Shown here one piece after another: positions 52,324 to 63,036 of a DNA stretch of 64,000 nt. Below the pieces are notes generated by a model. That model saw nothing but the letters and a program-made list of their open reading frames with translations. It ran no database searches and was not told the DNA's origin. Numbering within the stretch: the stretch's first letter is position 1; each line of letters opens with the position of its first letter. Where the stretch lies: NCBI RefSeq assembly GCF_023973825.1, contig NW_027122924.1, positions 145,001 through 209,000 of the forward strand. Direction: 5' to 3'. The translations under genes were made by a program, and so were the position numbers. The DNA comes from Plasmodium brasilianum (taxonomy: Eukaryota; Apicomplexa; Aconoidasida; Haemosporida; Plasmodiidae).

Positions 52324-54096
52324 ATGGCAGCGAAGCACCGTAAGAAATGAAAAAAAATAGCGCGCGCGAAGAAGAGGCCTAGTTTGCATATACGTATACA
52401 TATATGTAAATGTACTTATGTATTTATATATACTTAAGTATTTATATATGCCTATGTATTTATATATACCTATATATTTATATATACCTATATATTTATA
52501 TATACCTATATATTTATATATACCTATATATTTATATATACCTATATATTTATATATACCTATATATTTATATATACCTATATATTTATATATACCTATA
52601 TATTTATATATACCTATATATTTATATATACCTATATATTTATATATACCTATATATTTATATATACCTATATATTTATATATACCTATATATTTATATA
52701 TACCTATATATTTATATATACCTATGTATTTATATATACCTATATATTTATATATACCTATGTATTTATATACACCTATGTATTTACATATACATTTATA
52801 TACGTATGTTTTGGGGTGAAATGTTACATTTTGTTTTTTTTGTTTCCTCCCCCCCCCCACCTACGTTACAGACCCTGATTTGATTATGTGTAGAAAGCAG
52901 CCAGGAATAGGTAAAAATAAAAGGAAGGAAAGAACTATGATAAATACATAGAAATTGATAGATTAAATTTGTTGTTCTTAAGGGATGAGTGGCTAAACAG
53001 GGTTGATAAAAACCTGAGGGAGCGACTTGCCATTTATGCTTGCTCAATTTTTGTGAAGCCCCCATCTGCTCCTTTTGCGTACCTATGTTTATGTGTTGTA
53101 TAAATATGTACGTATATGTATGTATATATATATATGGTTGTATATGTGTATGTATCCTTTTACAGCCATCGGCAGACTATGCGAAAAGTGCGATGGGAAA
53201 TGCCCAATATGTGATTCTTATGTAAGACCTTACACCCTAGTACGTATATGTGATGAATGCAATTACGGGAGTTATCAGGTATAGTTAAAATGTGCATTGT
53301 GATGAAGTAGGAAATTATGCTCTTCTATTTGTGAACATAAAAGAATGTGCATGCGTGTGTTTGTACTTTTATTATGGGAACATACGAACGGTTTTGTCTT
53401 TTCCTTCAAAAGGATGAAGGTGTAATTAACCCATCTTACGATTTTTTTTTTTTTTTGTTTTATGTTAGAGCGGTTAAAATTATGTTTTTTTTTTTTTTTT
53501 CGAGCTGTGAAAACTGTGTTTATTTTTTTTTTTTTTTTTACAGCTATTAATATTGTATTATTTTTTTTTTTTTTACAGCTATTAATATTGTATTATTTTT
53601 TTTTTTTACAGCTATTAATATTGTATTATTATTTTTTTTTTTTACAGCTATATTAATATTGTATTTTTTATTTTTATTATTATTTTTTTTTTTTATTTGT
53701 CCCTTTTTTTTGCATAGGGAAGATGTATCATTTGCGGAGGAACTGGTATATCGGACGCGTATTATTGTAAAGAATGTTGTCTTTGCGAAAAGGACGTAAG
53801 TGACACTTCTACATGTGGGTGCATATTGTTCTAGCCTATTTCCAAATACATACAAATAGTGATATTTGTATATGAGAAAGAAGTTATATTTCTTATAGTA
53901 TTTCTTACAAATTGTATATTTGCTATTTTGGCATATTTTTCCATTTTTTTTTTTTTTTACCACACTTTCTAATTTTTTTTTTTTTTTTGCGTTTTTATTG
54001 TTTAAGAGAGATGGTTGTCCCAAAATTGTAAACTTAGGCAGTGCGAAGACAGATCTGTTTTATGAAAACAAAAAGTACGAATTTAAAAAGCAGTAA
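52324..54096 (+). CDS. PHF5A: PHF5A/RDS3, SF3b splicing-factor subunit (five exons, 111 aa)
   Basis: Exons are 52324-52339, 52872-52910, 53166-53278, 53718-53795 and 54007-54096; phases match at every junction (1, 1, 0, 0) and all introns are GT-AG. The product follows the near-invariant PHF5A sequence: MAAKHH then [60 protein letters not shown] and [18 protein letters not shown]. The Cys pairs that bind three zincs in a knot fold are present. PHF5A sits in the SF3b complex of U2 snRNP next to SF3B1 and helps form the pocket for the intron branch-point adenosine. The length (111) is the normal family length. Introns 1 and 3 carry unusual repeats, listed separately. Homology leaves little doubt. 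Confidence 0.97.
52430..52790. repeat. 18-bp minisatellite in PHF5A intron 1
   Basis: About twenty copies of TATATTTATATATACCTA, with ACTTAAG, ATGCCTATG and TGTATT variants at the ends. It fills most of the 532-base first intron. Because the period is a multiple of three, long false ORFs of Tyr/Ile/Leu/Pro occur on both strands. Confidence 0.95.
53524..53660 (+). repeat. Duplicated 3' splice-site-like cassette in PHF5A intron 3
   Basis: A unit of about 33-36 bases, consisting of CTATTAATATTGTATTA followed by 11-15 T and ACAG, is repeated. ACAG sites end at 53543, 53578, 53611 and 53647, upstream of the acceptor GCATAG (53712-53717) implied by the protein. Each copy looks like a complete branch-site, polypyrimidine tract and AG. 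Confidence 0.9.
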
Positions 54097-54510
54097 CGTC
54101 GAACACTGTGCCGGTGTATTTTTTGTTGTGCTGAAGTTGTTATAAGTTGGGAGAAAAAAAAAAAAAAAGCGATTGTAAAAGTGAATGAAAAAGAGGATAC
54201 AAAAATAAACGTGTTTTAACTTTAACATGTTGTATTTTGTAGTAATAAGTTGCAGTAACGCTTTTTTTTTTTTTTTTTTTTTAAAAGTTATTCATCATTT
54301 GCCTTATCATAATTGTTGTACGGTGCACATTGTCTGTTTTCAAATGTTTCTACAGCCATCGACATTTCTCCATATTCCTTTATATATCTCAATTTTTTTC
54401 TGTTTTGTTCCTTTATTTTCAATTTTCTTCATTTCCTCGTGACTGTATCATACATGTAAGAAGTATTTGTATAAATAAAGTAAAATTGTATTTTTTATAT
54501 CCATAATTAT
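54097..54510. other. Convergent spacer, no gene seen
   Basis: 3' flank between PHF5A (plus) and the minus exon ending at 54511. It contains poly-A (54152-54168) and poly-T (54261-54284) runs and nothing coding that I can support. Confidence 0.6.
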
Positions 54511-54957
54511 TTAAAATAGAATATCAAAAAATGAACTACTATGTAAACCCTTTAAATAACGCGTAAGCCGTGGATAACAGATTATAGGCATACCCGATCT
54601 TTCATTTAGTTCATAAAATAGCATAAATAAACGTTTTTTACAAATCATAGTTAAGACTAATTTAAAAAATTGTTCAATTGTGTCATATATATACTCATCA
54701 GTATACTTATCTGTGTTTGGAATAATTTCTTGTTCTATATTCCTGTGTTCATTGTTTATATATTTTTTTAGTTCACTTAAAAGATCTTCATATAATGTCC
54801 AACTGATATTCATTGACATTACAGCTGTAATTGCTCTTGAATAAAGTTGCTTTTTATTATTTTTTATTTTTTTATAAAAGCTATACCTCTTAACCTGTTT
54901 TCTATAAATTTTTTCGTTATGCATAAAGTAGAAGCAGTTCTTCATCATTAGCATAGC
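54511..54957 (-). CDS. Last exon of an unidentified gene (or a 147-aa protein)
   Basis: A minus-strand open block begins after a strong acceptor (TTTACTCACAG) at 54958, so it is probably a 3' exon; an internal ATG at 54954 could alternatively be the start. About 148 residues are encoded. The N terminus is Lys/Tyr-rich, followed by SRAITAVMSMNISWTLYEDL, an acidic linker, and EQFFKLVLTMICKKRLFMLF; it ends in FFDILF. It looks mostly helical and soluble. The 5' exons should lie at higher coordinates. Candidate pieces are a short segment after TTTCACAG at about 55538 and an open block after ACTAAAG at about 56350, but phases are not established. I do not recognise the family. Confidence 0.6.
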   Translation of the reverse strand, partial: AMLMMKNCFYFMHNEKIYRKQVKRYSFYKKIKNNKKQLYSRAITAVMSMNISWTLYEDLLSELKKYINNEHRNIEQEIIPNTDKYTDEYIYDTIEQFFKLVLTMICKKRLFMLFYELNERSGMPIICYPRLTRYLKGLHSSSFFDILF

Positions 54958-55559
54958 CTGTGAGTAAAGAGAAAAGGGAAAAAAGAAATAATAAATAAAT
55001 GCAAAGAAAGGAAGAGGAGTGGAAAGGAAAAAGTTTCCATTGTATCTTGTTTGCGTTTATATATAATGTGTAGTTTTCCTTCGGGTGCACAGAGTGCTTT
55101 TTATTTTGTGGTTTATAGCTTTTTGTATTTTTTTTTATTTTCTATTTTTTTTTCAGTTTTTCTGCAATTATCTTTTCTTCAATTATCTTTTCTTCAGTTT
55201 TGTTTTTTCCAATTTTTTTTCATTTATAACAATTAGCCTTTTTTCAATACTAATATCTTCTCCATCTTTGTAACTACTCAGAAGAATTATGTGCATAAAA
55301 AACAGAAAGTAGTGCAAAGTTGTAAGTAGGTTGTATATATCATGTGGGTACACAAAACGAAACGAACGTAGGGGTAAGTATGCTAGTGCATATATAAGGA
55401 TATGTATGCATATATGCAGATATATACATATGTGCACCGGTGTGAATATATCACATACGAAGGAGGAGTGCTTTTTTTATTTAACCTGTTATTGCTTAAG
55501 AGTACCGACTTTACACATGAGTTGCGGTAAAACCCTGTGAAAGTGAAGAAGACAAAATG

Positions 55560-55780
55560 AACGAAATATAATGAGCATGAGGAACGAAATAAAATACGTA
55601 TGAGGAACGAAATAAAATACGCATGAGGAACGAAATAAAATACGCATGAGGAACGAAATAAAATACGCATGAGGAACGAAATAAAATACGCATGAGGAAC
55701 GAAACAAAATGAACGTGAGGAACTAAATAAAATGAACGTGGGGAACAAAATAAAATAAGTATGAGTAACGAAATAAAATG
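55560..55780. repeat. ATGAGGAACGAAATAAAATACGC tandem array
   Basis: About nine copies of a unit near 23 bases, with ATACGC, ATGAAC and ATAAGT variants. The period is not a multiple of three, so minus-strand frames read the same peptide in rotation. Confidence 0.9.
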
Positions 55781-55998
55781 AACATAATGAACAGAGAGAA
55801 CATAACACCAAATTTTAGTTTATTCCCAAATTTGTTGTATATTAGAGTTCATATGCTGGTTTACATCTTCGTAGGTACATTTTTTTTTTATTTAGAATTT
55901 TTCTTTTCATTAATATCGGCATTATTAACAGTCCCCGTGATATCTAAGTGCAGTTGCGATTATTCGGATGAGAAAGCAGTAAGAGAAGGAGAAATCCA

Positions 55999-56106
55999 CT
56001 AAACAAGTGAGGAAGTAAGCGACTAAACAAATGAGGAAGTAAGCGACTAAACAAGTGAGGAAGTAAGCGACTAAACAAGTGAGGAAGTAAGTGACTAAAC
56101 AAATGA
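55999..56106. repeat. ACTAAACAAGTGAGGAAGTAAGCG tandem array
   Basis: Four to five copies of a 24-base unit directly downstream of the small hydrophobic plus-strand ORF. Confidence 0.9.
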
Positions 56107-57421
56107 TGAGGCAAAAAAAAAAAAAAAAAAGACAGTATAAGGGGGGATGGAGGGATAAATTATAAACAGAGTGGGTAACTGAAAGAATAACTAAAAGGTA
56201 TTGACAAAGTTATAAGGCCCAAAAATTTTAAAAATTAGTTTTTATCAAAAGAGGAAAGAGAAAGTGTTGGATGGAAAGGGAAAATATGTTTAAATATTTT
56301 AGGACCAAAACAAAGTTCTTTTCACTATTTCTTTGCGTAAACTTTTGTTGCTTTAGTGTACAAGTTTGCACTAAGAATTACAAATGAATAAATAAAAAAT
56401 TTAAGTTTGCATGGCAATATATTCATGTAATGTACTTTTTGTATACCATGGTTTATACCATCTTTCGTTGAATTACTTAATAGATAAAGAGTTCGATGGA
56501 TAAACTACAAAAGGGGAATAAATGAAAGGGGAAAAAAAACCAAAACAGGAGTATACAATACACGCATGTGTATGTACACGGGAAAAAGTATCCTCAGAAA
56601 GGTCCTCAAGAGGCTTTGTTTTACGTACATACGTACTTATATACATAGGTATATATGTATATTCATATATTTATGCAAAGGTACATGTAAACATACTCAT
56701 TCGCGGAGGAAAATATTTTTCTTTTTTTAAAAAAAAAAAAAAAAAAAAATTGTTTAATTTTCAACATAATGCAACTAGATTTAAATTCATGTGCATAACA
56801 AATAAATGATGTCTTTCAACACAATGTAGTTTAGTTGTTTCATTGTTCACTCGATTTTTTTTTTTTTTATTTCGGTTGGAGATATGGATGGAAGGGGACC
56901 TTACACCAATGTACGACATATTGCTCATATGAATTATCAAAGGGGGAAAATATGTATACACTATTAAAAAACAAAAAACAAAAAACAAATAGCCAAATGA
57001 CCACCTATGAACCACACAGTTTTGCATTAAATAAAAGGATAAAAAAATGTATAAAATGAATTGCACCTAACACGTTCAGTATCTTTTTTTTCTTTCTTCG
57101 TTCTTCTTTCTTCTTTCTTCTTTCTTCTTTCTTCTTTTTGTTTTTCAATTCTTTCCTTTTTGCAAAGTTCGTTATTTCCTACACGATTTTATCAAAAAAG
57201 TAATTTCATGTTGTACAAAATATGTAAGTACTTGAATATATGCAATAACAAAATTTTAATTTTTTTTCACTTCGGATTAACCAAGCTATATTTCGCAACA
57301 TGTCATCATACGATCCGATAAAGCTTGTGTAAAATGTTACAAGAATATTAAGAAGGGGGAGAAGGAAAGAAAAAAAAAAAAAGACTCGCAAGTTATGCAA
57401 TAATAGATAAACATTAATATA

Positions 57422-57530
57422 TACATACATACATACATACATACATAAAAACATACATGCATAAAAACATACATGCATAAAAACATACACGCATAAAAAC
57501 ATACACGCATAAAAACATACATGCATATAA
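57422..57530. repeat. CATA and CATGCATAAAAA tandem repeats
   Basis: A CATA tetranucleotide run passes into about five copies of a 16-base unit (ACATACATGCATAAAA). Confidence 0.9.
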
Positions 57531-57723
57531 ATTATATATATATATATATAATATCCATACATTTGTATATATGCAAAAAATATATCAAAGCAGAAGGGTA
57601 AAAAAAAAAAATTCGCAAAGGAGAAAGGAGCAAGGTGAAAGGGCAAAAAAATTCAAGTTCGTCATTTTTACTATTACATGACTATTGTCATAAACAAAAA
57701 AAAAAAAAAAAAAGAAAAAAAAA

Positions 57724-57868
57724 GAAAATACGAAACAAAATACGAAACAAAATAAGAAACGAAATAAGAAACAAAATAAGAAACGAAATAAGAAACAAAA
57801 TAAGAAACGAAATAAGAAACAAAATAAGAAACGAAATAAGAAACAAAATAAGAAACGAAATAAGAAAG
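57724..57868. repeat. AAGAAACGAAATAAGAAACAAAAT tandem array
   Basis: Alternating GAAACAAAATAA and GAAACGAAATAA units, making higher-order repeats of about 24 bases. Open frames on both strands (IRNKIRNE on plus) are repeat products. Confidence 0.9.
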
Positions 57869-58420
57869 GAATGTTTCACGTATAATAATAATATTATGTA
57901 GTGCTCAAAAAAAATATTTTGTTCTTTTAATGCCTTGAGTGTTGAATGTTCAAAGCGTGAACGAACTAAAAAGGAAAATACAAATTTGAACGAAAAAAAT
58001 TAGCTAGCAAGGAGTTTGCAAACGGGGAACATGTACATCATATATATTTATAAATAATTTTATACGTTTATACGCATTTGTATACGTTAAATATACATTT
58101 CTACGAATTGTATATATATATATATATATGTATGTGCGTACGTATGTATATTCAAAATTCCCCCGTCAAGAAAAATGTGAACCAGTTTTCACCTCTAAAC
58201 CGAGTCTTACTTATTTCTTTTTTTTTTCAAGTCAACCCTTAAAGTAGCTAGAAAAAAGAAAAAAAAAAAAAAAAAAAAGTATAACGTTATAAAAGTATAA
58301 CATCATAAGAGTATAAAAAAAGGCAAAAAGGCGAGTAATTAAAAAAACAAGCGCAGATGTATAAAGTCTTAACGTAACCGCCGAATTTGCATAATTTTTT
58401 TTTTTTTTTTTTTTTTATGA

Positions 58421-61400
58421 ATGTGTGCTAAGTTGATGGCTTTAAAAAACGCAAAATGCAATCGGCGTTTCATAATATCACTCCTACTACTATTCCTATT
58501 GCTCCTATTCGCATTAGAATCAGGAGGTAGAGATATAAGTAGTGTGGACAGTAAAAGTGAGGGAAAACATAATGGCAGTAGTAGCAGCAGTAGCAGTAGT
58601 AGCAGTAGTAGCAGCAGTAGCAGTAGTAGCAGTAGTAGCAACAACAACAGTAACAGTAACAACATCAACAAACACAAAAACAACAATATCAGATATGATG
58701 ATGGCTCTCTAAGTAAGTCGAACGACAGGGAGAATTTGCAGGGTAAGAGCTCCCCAGAGTTTGTTAGTAGCAGTAAAGAGGAAGAAATGAAAAAGGAAAA
58801 AAAGGAGAATAATGAGAATAACGAAACAAGGGAGTATAACCAAAATAGCGAAAATAATTATTTACCAAAAAATGGTAAGAACTTGTCAAGGGGAGAGGAA
58901 GAACTGGACCCGGCTACGGACCATTATACCAATTTCCATGAAAAAAGTCAAGTTTTTCTTCCTGCAGAATACACCCTCACAGGTATGAAGGAAAAGGAAA
59001 AGGTGTTACAACGAAATGGTAGTCTTAAGGATGGTGTAGATAAAGACTACAAGAAAGGAGGAGAGCAAAAAATAAAGGAAATTAAAAATAGAGATAGAAA
59101 CATTGATGAAGGTGAAGGTGAAAAACGTAAGAAAAAACTGTCAGCGAATTTTAACCTTCATGGGAAGGGAGAATATGCGTTAAATGGAGAAGAAAATACA
59201 GTTATACATACGTTCATCTCGTCAAATAAAGATGTAAAATTAAAAAGTGAAGGAAGGAAAGTAGATAATATGAATAATTATACCATTCATAAGGATGGTT
59301 CTAAAGATAGGATAAGCAGTAGAATTGAAAGCGGAAAAGGTACGGATGGAAGTGTTGGTAAGGAAGGTCCTTGTGATGGGCTTAAAAAAAAGAAAATGAT
59401 TGAGGAAAAGGAAGAGATGAGCAGCACTCAGAGTAAACAAAAATTAGTGAGTAGTAAAAGTAATTTCTCGGCTACAATACTAAATGTTTATATGACTGAA
59501 AATAAAAATTTGTACACAAATGTAAAAGTAGGTGAACAGGTTTTAAAATTATCCATAAATAGCAGACTAGAAGGAATATATGTTTTTATGAAAGACTCCC
59601 AAGCATGTTATAAGGATGATGAAAAGAAGAGTTGTTACAATCCTAATATTTCTAGAAATGCAACTTGGTGTAATAACGATTTATTATGTTTACCTGCTAT
59701 TTTATCTAAACCGTATGAATGTTACAATGATAGCAATTTAAATATTGATAGTAAGGCAGCATATCCTAATGTGTATTATGATTCTTTAAAATTTAGCGAA
59801 AGTCATGTGGAAGGGTCTGATGACGTAGATATTTTAGATTTGCAGTTGTCGAGCAGGAGTGGAAGTGCAGACGTGAGGGGAAGAATGGGCGGTGATAACG
59901 CATTCATCGAAGGAGCATCAAAAGTAGAACCAGAGGGAGCATTAGAAGTAGCATCAGAAAGAGGAGCAGACGTATCAGAAGCTTTATCAGAAAGAGGAGC
60001 AGACGTATCAGAAACTGCATCAGAACCAGGCGCGGATGGAACCTTTTTCGAAAATGCGGACATTAAGTTAGTCATTGATTTGTCGCGTTATAACAACTGG
60101 AGTTTGTTCAAAGACACGGATGGTATTTTCGGTATTGCGGGCAAAGAATTAAGTTGTAGGAACACAAGTGCATGGAATAATATCATCGAAAAACATAACT
60201 CCTTGTTCGCTATTGATATTAATTTACCAGAAAATGCTATAAAGAAATTCGTTCATGTAGATGCTCCGAGTAGTAGCAAGAGGGAAGTTTTTCATTTTAC
60301 ACACATGATGGAAGATCTTCATAAAAAGGAAAAAATAATGGGAAATATATGTACTCAAGGTCTTATTGATGCAGGGGATACCCGGGTTATGACTGGCGCG
60401 AAAGGTGAGGATGTGGGAGTGGGAGATAAGAAGAAAGGGGAAAAAGAAGCAGCAGTAGTCAAAGTTGGAGTGGGAGTGGGAGAAGAGGGAGAAGCCGAAA
60501 AAGTTAACATGTACAAAGATAAAGCGGAGGGGGGGAAATTACCTGGAGAAGGAAGCGTTGAGGGGAGTAATGGTAAAGATAACATGAGAATAGAAACAGA
60601 AAAGAGTAGAAGTGGTACTAGTAGTAGTGATAATAGCAGTAGTGGTAGTGGTAATGGCAGCAATGAGGGGAGTGTGGGGGATGACCCCCCTTTGTGCAGG
60701 TCGGAAATTCACATAGGAGATTACAAAAAAGAATATGGCGAAATAAAATGGGCAGAATCGAGAGAACGGGGCGGAATATTTTCGGATTCCTTTATGCAGT
60801 TTACTATATATAATTTACAAGTATGTAATAAAAATATATTTGGAAAGTATAGTAGCAATTGGCAAGGTATTATAGACTTAACTAGTAAGTGTCTAGTACT
60901 ACCAAAAATGTATTGGCTAAGTTTAATGGAGTACTTACCAGTTAATAAGAATGATGAAAGGTGCGTACCAAAGAATAAAGTTGATGTAGTATTTGATGAG
61001 GATTCGATCCCTCGAATGTGTTCAGTGGATGAGAAAAACAGACCACTTCCTGTTCTAAAGTTTTACTTCTCTGACAACGATGTTGTGAGTGATAACAATG
61101 TATGCAGCGAAGACGTAGACATGTTTAAGGTTAGAAGTCGTAGCGCTAGTGGCTCAAAAACTAACATGCAGGAGATACTCATCCCCCTGGACAATCTCAT
61201 CATTAACGAGAACAGCATAAATGACAATTACTTGTGTGTCATTCCGGATATACACGAAGGGGTGACTAGCGAGAACAGCGGAAGGACAACGAAACCGTTG
61301 ATTAAGTTTGGGACATATGTATTAAACAATTTTTATGTTGTAGTTGATCAATATAATTTTCGTGTAGGATTTGCAAATAAAAAAAATTTTCATTGGTCAG

Positions 61401-61651
61401 ATGATAAATGTACAAAAAAAGCAGAATGTATAGGAGATCAGTTTTATGAACCTGCTTTAAATATCTGTATTGATCCTGATTGTTCTATTTGGTATTTCTA
61501 TACCTTAAATGATCAAACAAAAAAGTGTGAATCATTATCTTCTCGTTTTTATATCTTTCTACTAATACTCATTTTTTTACTTATACTCGATATACAATCG
61601 TACTACTTCTACCGAAGGTCGGTGCATGTTGCGAAAATGTCGTCGCGTTGA
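58421..61651 (+). CDS. Pepsin-fold membrane protein lacking catalytic Asp motifs (pseudo-aspartyl protease)
   Basis: 1,076 codons. The N terminus has a basic start and a strong hydrophobic core (FIISLLLLFLLLLFALE), a signal peptide or anchor. It is followed by a Ser/Asn run and about 270 charged residues. From about residue 350 the layout is pepsin-like: LYTNVKVGEQVLKLSINSR where the first D-T-G-S would be; Cys-rich loops; DTDGIFGIAGKEL, matching the pepsin D-G-I-L-G-L motif; and WQGIIDLTSKCLVLPKMYW where the second D-T/S-G would be. Near the end, TYVLNNFYVVVDQYNFRVGF matches the pepsin pattern G...L...Y.V.D....R.GF. The first catalytic Asp appears to be absent, and the second motif reads D-L-T-S. 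A Cys-rich module then precedes a C-terminal transmembrane helix (FYIFLLILIFLLILDI) and a short basic tail. It is probably an inactive, surface or secretory-pathway protein; the specific family name is unknown. Confidence 0.8.
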   Translation: MCAKLMALKNAKCNRRFIISLLLLFLLLLFALESGGRDISSVDSKSEGKHNGSSSSSSSSSSSSSSSSSSSSSNNNSNSNNINKHKNNNIRYDDGSLSKSNDRENLQGKSSPEFVSSSKEEEMKKEKKENNENNETREYNQNSENNYLPKNGKNLSRGEEELDPATDHYTNFHEKSQVFLPAEYTLTGMKEKEKVLQRNGSLKDGVDKDYKKGGEQKIKEIKNRDRNIDEGEGEKRKKKLSANFNLHGKGEYALNGEENTVIHTFISSNKDVKLKSEGRKVDNMNNYTIHKDGSKDRISSRIESGKGTDGSVGKEGPCDGLKKKKMIEEKEEMSSTQSKQKLVSSKSNFSATILNVYMTENKNLYTNVKVGEQVLKLSINSRLEGIYVFMKDSQACYKDDEKKSCYNPNISRNATWCNNDLLCLPAILSKPYECYNDSNLNIDSKAAYPNVYYDSLKFSESHVEGSDDVDILDLQLSSRSGSADVRGRMGGDNAFIEGASKVEPEGALEVASERGADVSEALSERGADVSETASEPGADGTFFENADIKLVIDLSRYNNWSLFKDTDGIFGIAGKELSCRNTSAWNNIIEKHNSLFAIDINLPENAIKKFVHVDAPSSSKREVFHFTHMMEDLHKKEKIMGNICTQGLIDAGDTRVMTGAKGEDVGVGDKKKGEKEAAVVKVGVGVGEEGEAEKVNMYKDKAEGGKLPGEGSVEGSNGKDNMRIETEKSRSGTSSSDNSSSGSGNGSNEGSVGDDPPLCRSEIHIGDYKKEYGEIKWAESRERGGIFSDSFMQFTIYNLQVCNKNIFGKYSSNWQGIIDLTSKCLVLPKMYWLSLMEYLPVNKNDERCVPKNKVDVVFDEDSIPRMCSVDEKNRPLPVLKFYFSDNDVVSDNNVCSEDVDMFKVRSRSASGSKTNMQEILIPLDNLIINENSINDNYLCVIPDIHEGVTSENSGRTTKPLIKFGTYVLNNFYVVVDQYNFRVGFANKKNFHWSDDKCTKKAECIGDQFYEPALNICIDPDCSIWYFYTLNDQTKKCESLSSRFYIFLLILIFLLILDIQSYYFYRRSVHVAKMSSR

Positions 61652-61721
61652 CATGAAATCCAAAAGGGGGGAACGTATGTTTGACAACGTAGAATTGGTC
61701 GGGGGCGACCGCACATGCATA

Positions 61722-62157
61722 AATACATTAATACGTTAATACGTTAATACGTTAATACGTTAATACGTTAATACGTTAGTACGTTAATACGTTAATACGT
61801 TAGTACGTTAATACGTTAGTACGTTAATACGTTAATACGTTAATACGTTAATACGTTAATACGTTAATACGTTAATACGTTAGTACGTTAATACGTTAAT
61901 ACGTTAGTACGTTAATACGTTAGTACGTTAATACGTTAATACGTTAATACGTTAATACGTTAATACGTTAATACGTTAATACGTTAATACGTTAATACGT
62001 TAATACGTTAATACGTTAGTACGTTAATACGTTAATACGTTAATACGTTAATACGTTAATACGTTAATACGTTAATACGTTAATACGTTAATACGTTAGT
62101 ACGTTAATACGTTAATACGTTAGTACGTTAATACGTTAATACGTTAATACATTAATA
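61722..62157. repeat. TTAATACG octamer satellite
   Basis: About fifty-four tandem copies of TTAATACG, 70 bases after the stop of the pepsin-like gene. The only common variant is TTAGTACG (about ten copies, one A-to-G change), scattered through the array. An eight-base period cannot code. It ends in ATTAATACATATGTACG. Confidence 0.95.
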
Positions 62158-62997
62158 CATATGTACGTGCTTATAAATTGCCCCCTCCCCCTTGTCCCAT
62201 TTGCTATGTTACATCCCACATTTCGCACGAAAATGCATTTCTTACTGGTTTTAGTGCCACTACTGTCTCCAAACTTATTTGAACCGTTTGTTAAGGGCAA
62301 CTACGAGTGCACCATTTTGGGAATGTACATCTCTTGAAATTTGCTGAACGGATTTATTATTTTTTTTTGTTTTAACGTTGTATGGGTGTGCATGATTGTG
62401 TGTTATATCTACTTTCTTTTAATACGCATCGTTATGTTAGTAGTTGTCCATATAAGAATTCCCATTATTTTACTATTTATGTATTCTTATACATTTTTAC
62501 GAATTTTTGTGTATCTTAACGTATATTCACAATTTTCATTATTTTTGTGTATATGTATATATATATTTGTTTTTTTTATTTTATTTTCTTATTTTTTTAT
62601 TTTCTTATTTTTTTTTTGTGTGTGCATAACATAACTTTTTTGGCTTTAAAACAAAAAAGAACATTAAAAAGGCGAAAATTATGATTTAAAAAAAAAAAAA
62701 ATAAAATAATATGAGAAGTTTGTAACCATTGGTTGTAATTTTTTCTATTTTAAAGGGACCTTTGTCCGTTTATGCGATATGCAGTTAGGGGGGTGCAAAG
62801 AGGACAATTTTTATAAATTTTAATATATTTATATATGAGTGTATATATATATATAGAATATATACAATATAGTGTACATTTTTTTTTCCCTTTTTGCGCA
62901 CTTTTTCATTCATAAAAGATGAAGAAAGGAGGAGGTGAACAAGTCAGAGAAAGAACGTAATAATGTACATTCTCTTTGTATACAATGTATTTAATAG

Positions 62998-63036
<39 letters not shown>

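Larger units (their letters stand above)
54958..58420. other. 3.4-kb repeat-rich region with unresolved exon-like pieces
   Basis: Between a minus exon and the plus pepsin-like gene. Exon-like pieces: a 75-codon plus frame at 55778-56002 with a hydrophobic middle (LVYIFVGTFFFYLEFFFSLI) followed by Cys-x-Cys; a signal-peptide-like plus ORF of 33 codons from ATG 56286; an open minus block antisense to it after an ACTAAAG acceptor; and, on the minus strand near 56930, an ATG with eight codons ending in a GTAAGG donor. None could be joined with confidence. Tandem arrays and microsatellites occupy much of the rest. Confidence 0.45.

Noticed and set aside
52189..52883. Long frames on both strands with YKYIGI and YLYIPI repeats
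   Set aside because: They are translations of the 18-bp minisatellite inside PHF5A intron 1; the period is a multiple of three so stops are absent.
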